64,000 nucleotides of DNA from Hemerocallis citrina (GCA_017893485.1 CM030362.1:38100984-38164983); one strand, 5' to 3'. Counted from the first letter of the stretch, positions 36,301-49,213 are shown. The notes: generated from the sequence alone by a model not told the origin. Made by a program: numbers and translations.

Positions 36301-37226
36301 GTAGGCTCATAAGTCTCAAACCAATCTCTATTCGGAGTCATGTATTGCGAAGCACCCGTATCCATCACCCAACAATGTATATCATCAACATTAGTATCTA
36401 TCACACAAAGAGTATCAACCGTGTCACATTCGGCCACATTTGCCTCCTCCGAAGAAGAACCTTTACTATCTGCCTTTTGTTTATTTTTGAGCTTGAAACA
36501 ATCGGACTTAATGTGTCCCTTCTTCTTACAATAGTTGCACGTCAAATTCCTGTGCCTAGACTTCGAACGGGTCCTTGTATCTTTCGAGTTTCGGTCCCAT
36601 GACCTACCTCGATCAACAACTAAACCAACACCTTGGCTCCCTTTCTTATTATTGGTCATCTCACTATCAGTGTGCAACTTGGCTTGCAAATTGCTCTTAA
36701 CATCCTCTAGAGAAATTTTATCTCTACTATAAATCAACATGTCTTTAAAAGCCTTGTATGATGCGGGCAATGAGCATAATAGCAAAAGGGCTTGGTCCTC
36801 ATCCTCCACCTTAACATCAATCTTACTTAAGTCATTCAAAATAGATGCAAACTCTGTAATATGATCGGAAATTGATGTACCTTCAACCATGCGAAGAGTG
36901 TAGAGGCGCAACTTCAACCGCAGTCGATTGGTGAGGGACTTCTTCATGTAGATGTTTTCCAATTTCTCCCACAAAGCCTTAGCGGTCTTCTCCGATAGGA
37001 CCTCTTGCAATGTCGAATCGCTCAAACACAATTGGATAATAGAGAGCGCTTTATCATCCATCTCTCTCTATTTCTTATCCACCACCGCATCAATCAATTT
37101 TTCTCAACCAAAAATGGCATCCTTAATGCCTTGGCTCGACAAAATCGCTGCCATACGTACTTGCCATAATGCAAAACTCGTCTTCCCATCATACTTCTCA
37201 ATATCATATTTTCCCGATATATCCAT
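33303..37226 (-). pseudogene. Copia-1 gag-pol
   Basis: Begins MDISGKYDIEKYDGKTSF at 37226. Domains in order: gag, CCHC knuckle CNYCKKKGHIKSDC, protease DTGASQYMTP, integrase with LWHMRLGHMSERG and CEQCVFGKHKR plus the core with SDLWGPS and LRTDNGLEF, RT with WVFKRKIDG and YVDDML, RNase H with GFVDADFAGDLD and LSSTEAEYMA. It ends KPLPIAKFKLC. Damage: stops near 37103, 37069, 33891 and 33513; frameshifts near 35620, 34970 and 34150. The products of an intact copy would be the particle protein, protease, integrase and replication enzymes. This copy cannot move alone but keeps its LTRs. Confidence 0.9.
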
Positions 37227-37580
37227 TCAAATTTCTTGAACCCAATTCAACAAAACACCAAAATTTTCCCCAAAAATTAATTACTCAAATCACAAAATCA
37301 AACCTTCCTTCTTGATATCTTTCTCTTCCGGTGCTCCCTACGACAAAGACCAAGAAACCCGACGAAAAACTGGACTGAGAAGACCTCTACTGATCTGATC
37401 GGTCGGAGATCTGGGACGATTCTGGGACTGATCTGATCGGTCGGTTGGATCTGGACTGATCTGGGACTGATTCTGGAACTCGGGAGAAGGGATCTGGACT
37501 GGACTGGACGGGAACTCGGGATCAGATCAGATCTGGGGAGGACCGGGAGAAGGGATCGGGAGAAGAGGAGTTTTGGTGTT

Positions 37581-37593
37581 GGCTCTGATACCA
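37581..37593 (-). other. Copia-1 primer-binding site (tRNA-iMet)
   Basis: Minus-strand TGGTATCAGAGCC, three bases from the 5' LTR end. Confidence 0.9.
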
Positions 37594-37596
37594 GTT

Positions 37597-37790
37597 TGTT
37601 AGGATCTTGAATGGGTTGTGGATTGTTAGGGTTTTGAGATGATGAAGAGAAGAGAGGAAGAAGAAAGGTTGTCGGCTGGAAAGAGAGAGAGGCAAAAACT
37701 GTTGATTGTATTCATTTGATTCTAAGTATTACATATATAAAGATACTAGGCCCAATGGGCCCTAAGAGCAATTTGGGTCATAACATAACA
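37597..37790 (-). mobile_element. Copia-1 5' LTR
   Basis: Same 194-bp sequence as at 32987, with changes such as GGCTAG versus GGCTGG and CACAAACTATT versus CAAAAACTGTT. Confidence 0.92.
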
Positions 37791-37795
37791 AAGTG
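37791..37795. repeat. Target-site duplication AAGTG, right copy
   Basis: Matches 32982-32986. Confidence 0.88.
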
Positions 37796-37880
37796 AATAA
37801 ACCTAAATGTCAACTGAAGGCCATCACCTAAGTAGTTTTCGAAATAAGCAGGACGCCTGAAAAATTTCATAATATACTCA
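37796..37880 (-). pseudogene. Unidentified gene remnant, upstream part of the copia-split exon
   Basis: Minus-strand TTTTTCAG acceptor-like sequence near 37865 leads to RRPAYFENYLGDGLQLTFRF and the frame meets IHNKIYGN on the far side of the insertion once one AAGTG copy is discounted. The family is not recognised. Confidence 0.38.
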
Positions 37881-38653
37881 ACATACTGCACAACTTTTAT
37901 GTATAAAAATAATATAATTTGAAAAAAAAGAATCAGAGGACCCAACGGGATCGCAGAGCTAGAAAAACTTCTTTCAAAAACTAAAATCTTTCATAAAAGA
38001 GCTTTTCCTTCTTTCCTTGTCCAGAACCTCTCATCTCTTAAACATCCATTACAGTGATCACTAAAATTTCTAACAGATGCAAGAAACCAAAACTTTCGGC
38101 TTCAAGAACTCTCTACTTTCCTTAACCACAACATCAAAACGAACAAGAATCAACCAAAAGGAATGCGATGGTCGATCGAACCTGACACAACTCGCGATCG
38201 ACGGAAGCGAAGTTGGAATCGTCGACAGATTCAAGCAGGAGGCAAATGTGATTGGCGAGGCTCGAATCGAAGGGGAGCATTTTGGGGGGAAATTCGATTT
38301 CTAGGGTTTCTCAGTCTCTCTTTCTCTATAGAATTTTGGATTTTCGGAAGCGAAGAGGGGAGGAGGGGTTTGGGTTTTGGATGAGAGCTTTGATCATGGC
38401 AGCGCGACGACCCCTGTAGTCGAGTTTGGATGCAGAGTAATAAAAAAGCTAATATTATTACTTTGTATTTCACAAATATTCACTCAGTGTCAGAGGGACG
38501 AGAAAAGAGTTAGGGTTTGGGTGATCGGAGGAATTAGGGATTTCAGATTGGGGAGGGGTGTCGGGATTGGTTAGGGTTAGGATTTGGGTTTTGAAAGAGA
38601 TCGGGAGAGAAGATGGGAGCAGTAAGGGAGGATCGGGTTGAGAAAAAAAGCAA
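37881..38653. other. Unassigned stretch
   Basis: Short frames on both strands around 38077-38574 in purine/pyrimidine-biased DNA; none shows a motif. The minus strand from 38660 has a leader-like CCCTAACC-rich run. Confidence 0.35.
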
Positions 38654-38955
38654 TTGCACGTGTAATACACGTTCCCATTAAGTTATTTAATTTCAGCCTT
38701 TAATCTGCTAGATCAATATAATATATGAACGGTTAAGATCGTCTCCTGACAGATTTTTTTATATATTGTGACTTTTATAATAGAAATAGATATATTGTAT
38801 GTATCTAGCTAAAGTTCAAATCTATTTCTATTATAAAAGCCACAATAAAAAAAAATCTGTCAGGAGAAGATCTAGACCGTCGATCTATTATATTGATCTA
38901 CATGATTAAAGGCTCAAATTAAATAACTTAATAAGAACGTGTAATACACATGCAA
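38654..38955. mobile_element. Hairpin MITE (~300 bp)
   Basis: The left arm (TTGCACGTGTAATACACG to TTTATAATAGAAATAGAT) is the near-perfect reverse complement of the right arm ending ACGTGTAATACACATGCAA. The two arms of about 135 bp are separated by a short loop near 38800. Single-stranded it would fold into one long hairpin. A single arm of the same family lies at 48365-48475. Confidence 0.82.
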
Positions 38956-39058
38956 CCCCCAAAATCCTCTCTTCTATATGTATTCCCTCTATAACCCCCA
39001 AAAATCCTAATAGATAACCCCAGCAACCCCCGGCCTGCTTCCGCTGCCTCCATCCGCG

Positions 39059-39128
39059 CGCCGCCACGGACCGCATCCGACGCCAGACGTGCGCGCCGCC
39101 ATGGACCGCATCCGACGCCAGACGCTGA
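39059..39128. repeat. 35-bp tandem repeat, two copies
   Basis: CGCGCCGCCACGGACCGCAT and the rest of a 35-bp unit are followed at once by a copy differing at one or two bases. The surrounding 39000-39170 is GC-rich and ends in a C-run. Confidence 0.85.
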
Positions 39129-39256
39129 CAACCCCTCCCCACCCCCCCCCCACCCCCTATCCCTCCAATCATCCAAATCACTAACCCTAACTGGTGCAGT
39201 ACATAGGTGCATCGTACCCAGTGGGATGCACCAAACCCAAACCTTAACCATACTCC

Positions 39257-39650
39257 ATGATCGTCACCTTCTTCCAAGAGACAACTGACCCCCGCCCTCT
39301 TCGTCATGGCGACTCCCCCGTCGACGCCAGCACCAACAACTTCCTTGCCACCCTTGCCCGCTCCGACCGCGAGCCCTACGGCCGCGATTTCGACTCCCAT
39401 CTCCCTACCGATCGCCTCTCCAACGGTCGCATAATCCTCGACTACCTTGGTACCCACTACAATTTGCTCTTTTAATTTGTTGTTTTTGTTAAAAATCAGT
39501 TCTTGATTTGTATAGATAAAAAAACCCCTGATTTGGATTGAATTGGTGACAGCTGAGAGATTGGGCTGCCGTTTGTGTCGTCGTTCCTGGGCCAGATTGG
39601 GAGGATCGAGCACATGTACATTGGATGAACTATGTCAGTGAAGCAAAGTA
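39257..39650 (+). pseudogene. GDSL esterase/lipase pseudogene, N-terminal exons
   Basis: The first exon reads HGDSPVDASTNNFLATLARS and EPYGRDFDSHLPTDRLSNGR, block I of plant GDSL esterases, with the catalytic Ser in GDS. A frameshift just before it separates PALFV from GDS. A donor GTACCC follows IILDYL near 39450. The next exon around 39552-39640 would give FVSSFLGQIGRIEHM after another one-base frameshift, then a stop. Blocks III and V (with the Asp and His of the triad) are missing. Intact members are secreted hydrolases of lipids or esters; this copy is dead. Confidence 0.78.
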
Positions 39651-39825
39651 CTACTTGATATATTATTGGTATATATCCTATGACCTCAACAAAAATAGCT
39701 TATATAATGATCGGCTAAGTAATTTAATCTGAAGAATATCAGCACCTAAACCTTCACAGCTAAATTCTTGATAGCATAGTGTCATACGTCCCCTGAGTAA
39801 GGTATATCACATTTTTTATTTTTTC

Positions 39826-40005
39826 CAGATTCACGTTAGTGGTTGAGAGAGCATCAGCTTCAATATTTCTGACTTGTGCTTATTATCCTGGATTTTGGAA
39901 TGTTATAATTTTATTTTTCATTTTCCAGTTTCATGTTAGTGGTTGAGAGAGCTTCAGCTTTAGTATTTCTGACTTGTACTTAATGTCCTGGATTTTGAAT
40001 AATTT
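39826..40005 (+). repeat. ~107-bp direct duplication
   Basis: CACGTTAGTGGTTGAGAGAG through TCCTGGATTTTG occurs at about 39832-39897 and again at 39937-39998 with a few changes. Confidence 0.82.
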
Positions 40006-40624
40006 TTGTTTTTATTAATTTTATTATTTTTTGTTTTGAGTATGGTTTGGGAAGTTGGAACAGTCTAAAACTACAGAGACTTTTTTATTTTTATTTTTGT
40101 CTCAACAAGCTAAACACTTCACTAACAATCTAGAATTGTTAGTTTGTCTTTCTTTTCATTTAATGCCAAAGATTTCAACTACTGACTGCAAGATTAGAAT
40201 GAGCCATGAGCCTGTGGGGAATGATAAATAAATTGAGTTCCTGCCAAGTGTTTGTCCTCTATTTCTCCACAGACACAGACCTGGACACAAGATGACATAG
40301 AAACAATTATCTCAGAAACAAGACATAGAAAAATGAATATTATATTATATAATGTTCTTTTATTTTGGTTTAAATTTTGATCACATATCCTACTAGACGA
40401 ATACGCCGTGGATGTTTGATTAAATAGTAATTTTTCTACAACTGGTGTACATTCAAATTCGAATGGCTTTATCTTAAAAATTATTACCGGTTAAGCTTTA
40501 AGACTATATGGTATCTACTTAATTGCTTGTTTGGTAGTCTAAATAGTCATCCTGATTTCTAAATGTCAATCCCCATGGCCCAATTAACCCTTCTCCCCGA
40601 TCATCTGTTTTGCCATACTCTCTT

Positions 40625-41840
<1,216 letters not shown>

Positions 41841-44203
41841 GATGCTAAAGGCCAGATCTTTTCTGAAGCGAATAGTGGGAAATGTTGTTAGGTCCATTCA
41901 AGATGATCAGAAAGAGAAACATTCAAGATGATCAGAAAGAGAAAGGTATGTTCATATTTCTTTTGAAGAAACTCAGTTTTACCGAAGTATCAGCTTGTAG
42001 TTTATTTAATCAAAACAGTGAAACTTACATGATTGAATGGGGTATGTGATTCTTTAAGATCTCGCTTGGTTGATTAACAGACTTTCATCTTATATTTTAT
42101 GCATATTCATCTTTTATTTTGGGATAGTTCCTAGCTTATCTGCCAATAGTATTAAGCCCCATGATCCTCAAGGAGATTGGTTAATGATATATTACATAAA
42201 ATGTTTGACTGTACCTTAACTGTATCTGAGAATTCATAAACTTTGAATGCTATAGTCGTGCTGCAAGAAGCTATTTGTAAAAGTGACAGCTGCAAAGATA
42301 ATTGAAATTAGTGCAGTATGCAAAGACGGGAATTCGAATCTGATAATGATAGATTTCTAACAAGGGAATGAACCAAGTTGAAGAACAAATAACATATGTA
42401 CTATTTCGTAGAATTCAGAATACTTTTGCTCAGATGACATATGGAATGCACTGTTTTAAATTCTCATTTAATGTTATGATGATTATAAACTGCATTAAAT
42501 GCTGTTGATCGTTGTAGTTTACTGGATGACTTAGATGATCTGATCAATCTGCAGGGAAAATCTTTTAACTGCATAATTTGCTTTTACTACTTTTGGCCTT
42601 AACTATATTCTTTGATGAGAGAAGTCATATGAATATCATTTTTATATAAACATATAATCTATTACTTCGTCATTTAGATAGTTCTTTTCTTAATTTTAAA
42701 TTATTTTAGTACAAAGTATTATTTATAGGTATGTAAACATGAAGGCTAAAAACATCCCTAAAGTTATTGAGTTAGGACCTGCTGTTTGGGTAGTACATGC
42801 TCCTGAAGTACTGTTAAGATCAGAAAAATCTTCTAATGTGTTAGACCTTTCTAGCTATGGGTTCCAAACATACCTAATTTCCATTATCGAGTGGAGATGT
42901 CTAGGTGTTGATATTTAAATGTTAATCATATGTGATGGTATGTAAGTAATTAGCTTTCTCTCAAAATAATGCATGGGGAATGGGCCTCATATACTTTATA
43001 GTATAAATAACTTTAAGGTGGATGAAGTTTTTGAAGTTGTAGTTATTACTTGTTAGGCTTAAACACAGTTTGGCAAGCATCAAGTTTTGATACAAGTGTT
43101 CTGCATGTAGTGTGTGTAATGCCCTGCTAGCAGTGGGAGTTACATTTAATGGTGGTTTTGTATAGTTATCATTGGATGTAACTAGAAAATAGTTTATGCT
43201 GCTGTATTTTCTTGGTCAGATATTCTTTTAACTTGAGGTACTTTAACTTGCGTTGCCTATTTATTTAATTTTTAATTAATCACAAAATCTGATTCATCAG
43301 GATAGAGATGCTTATTTGATGTTGGCCTTTGTTTGGGCTTCTGGAATCTAATAACAAATATATCCCTTAAGTTCTAATTCTTGCAATTAAAATAAGTTAT
43401 TGATCTTATTTTTAATTTACATATTTAGAGAATAATGCTATGCAAATAATTCTGATGGCTATGTTCTTTTGTTGATAATTATGAGAATAAGAACAAAGAT
43501 AAATTAGGGTTAGCATTTGAGTATTATACGATGATTATCAGAATTGGAATAATCTCAGACACTACCACAAGACCAGTATATATGAGACAAGACTCGGTTT
43601 TGGGTAGTAGGTCATTGGCCCACTCAACTCGGTCCAATAACTCATAGATAACACGTGCACCTAACGTGTTGCCCAATACTCTCTTTCTCTCTCTCTCTCT
43701 CTCCAACAATGTAATCATGTTGCTATCTTGCAGATGCCAAGTAAGTTTCAAGAATATCGAAAAATACTTTTATATGTTCATGTATGAGTGTTTGGATTGA
43801 GTTCCATGTTATCACGTGTTTTCTCACACGATCAGATTAGCTTTAGATGAGTTTTAATTAGAGTTTTGAAAATTAGTCAAGATTTTAATTTTAATTTTAT
43901 TTATTCTTTGGAATTATTTGTATGCCTTATAAAATAAATGTCGTGCATTATAAATTTTAGTTTTGATTTACTTTTTTAAATGTTAGGTTTTAATTTAAAT
44001 TAGGGGATGCTTCTTTCATTGTATTTTCCTTTTCTATTTTAAATAATTGAGTGGTGCTTATTTTTATTGAGCACGAATTTTGATGATATATATTACTTTC
44101 CTGAAACAGAATGATTCAGATAACTACAAAATTTAGGAGATCCTCTTACAAATTATGGATGATCAGATGAAGTACAAGAAGTCTACTCCTATTGTTTTTA
44201 GAG

Positions 44204-44370
44204 AGGTAACATTATCTTCATTGTTGTATGTTTTTTTTTTAAACCAATACTTCAAACTCATTGCTTCAATTTATGACACTTGTTTTTTCAAGAGGTAACA
44301 TTATCTTCATTGTTGTATTTTTTTTTAAACCAATACTTCAAACTCATTGCTTCAATTTATGACATTTGCT
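44204..44370 (+). repeat. ~88-bp tandem duplication that copies a splice donor
   Basis: GAGGTAACATTATCTTC and the following CCAATACTTCAAACTCATTG block occur twice in a row, so the GAG|GTAACA donor is present at 44204 and again at 44293. Confidence 0.85.
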
Positions 44371-44479
44371 TTTCTTATAACAGGTCGTAAACTCACTGCT
44401 TCAACATTTTACAGCAGCTCATCATCCTGTTCTATCTCATTTAGTCGAACTATACAGGAACGAGGTCCCTGTAGTCCTA

Positions 44480-44940
44480 CGGCAAGTTCACAAGTTAAAA
44501 TATTTAACCTATAGCTTGATTCTTGCAGAGAATTGATACATTGTGACCTGAAAAACAACTATCTGTCATGTTTTCAGATGGGGAAGACAAAAACTTCACA
44601 AGATGATGATACCGATTGGAGTGAAGGTTACATTTCTCGAAAGTGATAAAGGCTCGTTGGGGAATATCTAGAGAAAGAGCTCTCCAAATTGAAACATGAG
44701 GAATACTCTAGACAAGTTCACAAGGTACCGCATTTAATCCATGGTTTGATTCCTTCAAAGAATTGATACATCATAACCAGACAACTATTATTTTTCGTGT
44801 TCTCAGATTCAGGCGGAGAAGCAGAAACTTTTGCAAAATGAAGATATGGATTATAGTGAGGCATGTGTTTCTTGCAAGAAAATGGTTGTTGGGGGTCAAA
44901 AGGAATAGCTAAAAAGTAAACATGATGAATACATAAAACT
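44480..44940 (+). repeat. ~230-bp tandem duplication of exon plus intron
   Basis: CAAGTTCACAAG, an intron with GAATTGATACAT, and an exon of the AAGATGA.GATA.TGGA type occur at about 44480-44705 and again, diverged, at 44710-44940. Confidence 0.7.
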
Positions 44941-45854
44941 TGCAATAATATGTGAAAGCAGGGTTTTCCCAAGTGATAACAAGAATAATCTGACAAGTAT
45001 GCATAGAATCAGTGAATCTTAATTATATATACAATTAATAGATTTTTTAATGTGCAATTGCACATAACAGATACTAATGTTAACCTGTTGAACTAGGTAT
45101 GGTATATGAAGGAAAAAGGAAAATTTATAGAGGAAGAATTCTTGGAGGAACCAAACGAAGAGTTCTTTGAAGATGCTCTTCAACGCTCTTCCAATTAGAG
45201 GAGGACATGTAAGTATCCTATTTTTTTAATTGTTGCCTAATTCTTTTCTTTAACAGTGAGTTGATTTTTTAATTTTGGATGTATACATTGTTAGCAGTGA
45301 ACAAAACTAATATTTTTTTTATATGAAACTCAGTCTACAATTAATGGTGCATAAATCATCTTTTATTAATTTGTTTTCTAATTTTTTGTTAGGTATGAAC
45401 TTGATATGGTATTGGAACTTTTAAAACGAACAATGAAGAGAATAAAGGATGAAATCTTAAGCATGATCGATAACAGAAAAGAGCCAGACTTCCAATTTCA
45501 AATGGAAGAGGCATTTACTTGTAAGTATCCATGGTTGAACATTAATAATTGTATGTATATAAACTCATATTTTTGACTGATCAAATTTTTTTGTTTGTGT
45601 TTTTATGTAGCTACGAATTGGAGATGCATCAAAATGCTGTATGAAAAGATTGATGCTACGGAATTGTGGACTGCTATTTCCAAGGATCCTAGAGTTGCCT
45701 TACCAAGGATAGCAGATACAATACAGAGGAAAGTCGAAGACTTGGAGAAAGAGCATGTCATTCTTCTACAAATTTAGCGAAATAACTTTTAATTGTACAA
45801 AGACTTAATGTAAAGCAACAATTTAAAAAATATATGTAAATGATTGAATATGTT

Positions 45855-46640
45855 TTCTTTTCTTTTTTTCTTTTTTTTTTAACCAAATAAATGTGAGGGG
45901 ACACCCTACCTCAATATATTAGCAAATATACAAGCATGAGCTTCAATGTTCCAGAGAAAGAACCAAGAGTGGATAATGCAAATGAGAAGAGAGTGAGATG
46001 TGCTTCAACTCTAGAGTGTAAAGAGGATAGACTATTGTCGTACACCTCTATTCACCCTAAAATTGAACTCATACAAACTCTCCCTGCATCTATAGACTCC
46101 CACTCAACAAAATTGGTTTCTCAAGAGAGACTTAAGCAATATAGCAACAGTTAAGAAAGCAACAAATTTTCTTAATATTATTCCAGAGTTTGCAACATAT
46201 TTAAAACTAATATCAGTTCACAAAAAGAAAGCAGCACAGTGCTAAAAAAGGTAGTCTTTGATCAGAAGTTCAATGCAGAATAGCAGCTTGCAGACTCAAG
46301 GGAAGATGAGGTCCCCAAGATCTCCTTCACTGACTTCCACAATATTAGTAGCAGTGGTTCCAGCACATTGTCCTCTAATAAGGCTCTGGGCTCCCTGGTC
46401 TTCAATTGATTTCATCAGTTTTGCGTTCTTCCTGTTGATTGGAGCTGCATTCAAATAAGAGGAAAAATGAAATAAGACATTAGATATTAGTTGTTTTGTG
46501 GTTGAAGGTTTAGAATGAAAAATTCTACTATTTCTCTCAGGCCAAATCACCCAACAAATACTACTAAGTGAAAAGTAGATTATGTGGCTTACAGTATATG
46601 ATGATTGGGGCAACAATTTCATTATGTTTAGCATACTCTG
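45855..46640 (-). mobile_element. L1-type LINE 3' fragment
   Basis: Minus-strand frame 46634-46296 reads ICWVIWPERNSRIFHSKPST, typical of the C-terminal end of plant LINE ORF2 proteins. The minus strand then continues through TTGAGGTAGGGTGTCCCC to an A-rich tail (45855-45880, AAAAAAAAAGAAAAAAAG). The RT and endonuclease domains are missing, as expected for a 5'-truncated LINE copy. Confidence 0.7.
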
Positions 46641-47532
46641 GATTAGGCAAAGGAGCAGTGCTTTAGAAATGCTTGGCAGCTTAAGGTGCCCAAGTGATGC
46701 TACTGTTTCTTAAAATATCATTAAGGAGTTTGAATTCCAGATGCAGCGTTAGAAGTAATCTCCAGGAGTTAACTGTATATTTGTAGTTATCATGCAGCTT
46801 TGTATTCTGTCATTCTTGGCTGGCAAACTAACATTTGTAGTTATCATGCAGCTTTGTTGGTACTGGCCAGTTCGATTAAAATTTCACAACATTTTCTCAG
46901 TAGGTTTGTTAGAAATTAAGAAGAGAATAATAAGATGCATCTTGAAATTCGATTTCATTTGTTTCAGGATTTTATTTGAACTAATGACAGTTATCAAGAG
47001 GCTTGGAGATGCTTTCGTTTCATGGTAAACAAAACTTCCCTGCATGTGGGTCCTTCAAAAAAAAAATTTCTTTTATTGTTTGACAATATGAGAATAACAA
47101 TACTCAAAGAGTATTTTTTACAAAAAATTGAGAAGTATTGTACTTTTCCAATTAAATTGAGAAGTGTCAGAATACACAACAATTCTTGATTGTGCAAAAA
47201 AATTCAAGATGCATCTTGTTATTTTAAAGTAATCTCGATCTAAGAGTACAAATATATATTAATCTGTCAGATGCTAACCTGATTATGAGACACTACTCAT
47301 AGTGCATTTGTACTCAATTACTTAAGAAGAATTGTGCATTTGTAAAATATTATTCTCATAGTGCATTTGCTTCTCCAATTTAATTGTGCATTTAATATGT
47401 TATTCTCATAGTGTCACAAATAATTAAGCGCTAATTTTTTAATTTTCTTAGTGGATTCTATTATAACAGTTTTCCGAGAATCAGACTTTTTTCTACCTTC
47501 TGGATGCAGTGAGTTGATTGCATATATTCTGC
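46641..47532. other. AT-rich stretch, no gene supported
   Basis: A short splice-bounded piece at about 46968-47024 (ILFELMTVIKRLGDAFVSW) cannot be assigned. Otherwise AT-rich with repeats of CTCATAGTGCATTTG around 47300-47410. Confidence 0.35.
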
Positions 47533-47533
47533 A

Positions 47534-47692
47534 GGTACGTGTGGACCATTACCAATTGTGCTGTGTGTGAGTTGAATATGGGTTGGCTACTAATTGCAAC
47601 TAAGAAGAACCTACTGCCAAGATCTTTCTGGGGGATCCGTAGTTCTCAAGTAGCTGATGATACCTCGAACGTTGAAAGAGATGGAATATGAA
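47534..47692 (+). pseudogene. Orphan last exon of a cereblon-like (CULT domain) protein
   Basis: After a TATTCTGCAG acceptor the frame reads YVWTITNCAVCELNMGWLLI and NLLPRSFWGIRSSQVADDTS, ending in TGA at about 47690. This is the C-terminal end of the CULT domain of plant cereblon homologues (LON-domain proteins), which act as substrate receptors of CUL4 ubiquitin ligases; the CxxC here is one of the zinc-binding pairs. The frame is intact, but the LON domain and the first CxxC exon were not found upstream, so this is most likely a displaced exon. A very long intron cannot be excluded. Confidence 0.62.
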
Positions 47693-47699
47693 ATTTGTA

Positions 47700-48364
47700 A
47701 AATCATGTTTAGTGTTCTATATATATTATCCAGAGTATGTATGAGTCATCATATAATTGTAATAAATCAAAATTTTCCCTGGATTTGGTGGACTAAACAA
47801 ATTAGTTTGTTTTGAGGAATATTAAGGGCGTGCAGCATAATTTATCTATGTTTAATTTTGTAAATCTATTGTCTGTAGAAATCAAAAGTAAGACATTATG
47901 AAAACATTGAGGAATCCATACTGTTCAAATGGACTGGTTTTGAAGAATATATGTGCAGTGTTATACTTGGAAGTAGTTACTGACACTGGTGATGCCTACC
48001 ATGCTTTCGGATGAGATAACAATATGTATTGCTCTCTGTAACCATCTTAATTCGCTGATGATCATGGTTTTAGCCTTCTCTCATTGTTTATTCATGTGTT
48101 GTGTCAACAGTTGTTCGAAATCCAAATTGGACGGTTCATTTTCTCAATTTTTTCTTTTTCTTTGTAAAGTAAGAGAAATACAGGATGGACTTTCTGATAT
48201 TCCAATTGAACGATTTTGTATTGTAAATTTCTATTGCAAAATAAAGAAATGTTCATTTGTTACAATTTTTTTGTAGGGTATTCACAAAAAATCTTCAATA
48301 TAACTAAGTCATTGGAGAGTTCTCTTTTTCAAAATTTCTTTCTAAACCCATACATTTCAATAAT
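47700..48364. other. No supported gene
   Basis: AT-rich DNA with short frames (47989-48276, 48216-48419) that lack motifs. It could be the 3' flank copied with the CULT exon. Confidence 0.4.
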
Positions 48365-48475
48365 CTATTTCTATTATAAAATCCACAATAAAAAAATATA
48401 TGTCAGGAGACGATCTTAGTCGTTCATATATTGTATTGATCAGACGATTAAAGGCTGAGATTAAATAAAATGGAT
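48365..48475 (-). mobile_element. Single arm of the 38654-38955 MITE family
   Basis: CTATTTCTATTATAAAATCC, GTCAGGAGACGATCTTAG and GATTAAAGGCTGAGATTAAA match one arm of the hairpin MITE. The opposite arm is missing, so this copy is truncated. Confidence 0.75.
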
Positions 48476-48584
48476 CTACTGTATTCGACCCGTTAAACAT
48501 GCCATGCCATATCCGTAATTTCTCGATAACCAGGCTTTAAAATGACAATAAATCAACGGCTTAGCTTTTCTCACAAAAAAATGA

Positions 48585-49213
48585 AGAATTTGATAGACGG
48601 ACCAAGAAATGCATTGGATATGAGTATACGTTTTTGATCAAATCACAAAAAGTTCAATATGGAAGAACAACTACAAGACTATTGACATGATGCAAAACTA
48701 AAAAGGATGAACAAGAAATTACAAGTAATTTTAAGCTCAAGAAAGTTAAAGTCGAAAGTGATGATTGATCTTATAAAAAATACGATGAGATTAGTTTAGG
48801 ATTTACTAATTTGTTTTTTTTAATAACTTTTTTTAATATTAGTTTTAAGTTCAAGAAAGTTAAAGTAAAAAATTATGATATATCTTATGAAAAATACAAT
48901 GATTATATCTTTATGTTTTGGATGAAACTATTACGCATATCTCTCTCTCTTTCATCGTTCGAAATTTGATCCATTTGTGCTTTTTTTTATTGGAATTCTT
49001 CTAGAATTGATTAAAGTTGGATTCTTGATACTTGCTTCAAATCTAATTTTGTTAAGCTTGTTGTCGTTGGAGTAATTTTGAAATTCACGGTTTTCTTTTT
49101 AAGATGATTGACTTAGTTGGATTTGTAGTTTGAAGAATACGAGTGTGCTAAATGCAAGTATGTTTAGATAAAATTTTCATCATTTATGTGCACCAAGTCA
49201 CAAATCCAACTAG
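48585..49213 (+). mobile_element. Helitron 3'-end fragment (copy without MITE)
   Basis: Matches the reverse complement of 59573-60566. It begins in the last exon of an RPA-like gene (LIDGPRNALDMSI) and ends GTGCACCAAGTCAC, then CCAACTAG before a T, the Helitron-type CTAG end. The terminal hairpin has lost its second half. It lacks the 419-bp MITE present in the other copy and so shows the empty site (48840-48890). Confidence 0.68.

Larger units (their letters stand above)
32987..37790 (-). mobile_element. Complete Ty1/copia element, minus strand, 4.8 kb, inactive
   Basis: Two 194-bp LTRs (32987-33180 and 37597-37790) differ at only about six positions and are bounded by AAGTG duplications. 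The primer site (tRNA-iMet) and polypurine tract are in the right places for a minus-strand element. The single gag-pol frame is damaged. RT and integrase motifs resemble the Tnt1/Tork group. It split a gene-like exon (32562-32985 and 37796-37880). Confidence 0.93.
41841..45777 (+). pseudogene. Unidentified multi-exon gene-like region
   Basis: Exon-like pieces with good splice sites: 41841-41945 (acceptor ATCCAG, reads MLKARSFLKRIVGNVVRSIQ, donor GTATGT); about 44109-44206 (EILLQIMDDQMKYKKSTPIV, donor GTAACA); about 44385-44483 (VVNSLLQHFTAAHHPVLSHL); about 44579 and 44808 (MGKTKTSQDDDTDWSEG and IQAEKQKLLQNEDMDYSEA); about 45095-45200; 45393-45522 (MVLELLKRTMKRIKDEILSM); 45611-45777 (WRCIKMLYEKIDATELWTAI, stop TAG). 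The reading frame often stays open across the proposed junctions, but stops occur in several pieces. The helical, charged protein is not recognised. It may be a decayed host gene or one carried by a transposon. Confidence 0.45.

Noticed and set aside
38906..39613. 235-codon GC-rich minus-strand frame
   Set aside because: It runs antisense across the GDSL exon and a tandem repeat, with low-complexity Gly/Val composition.
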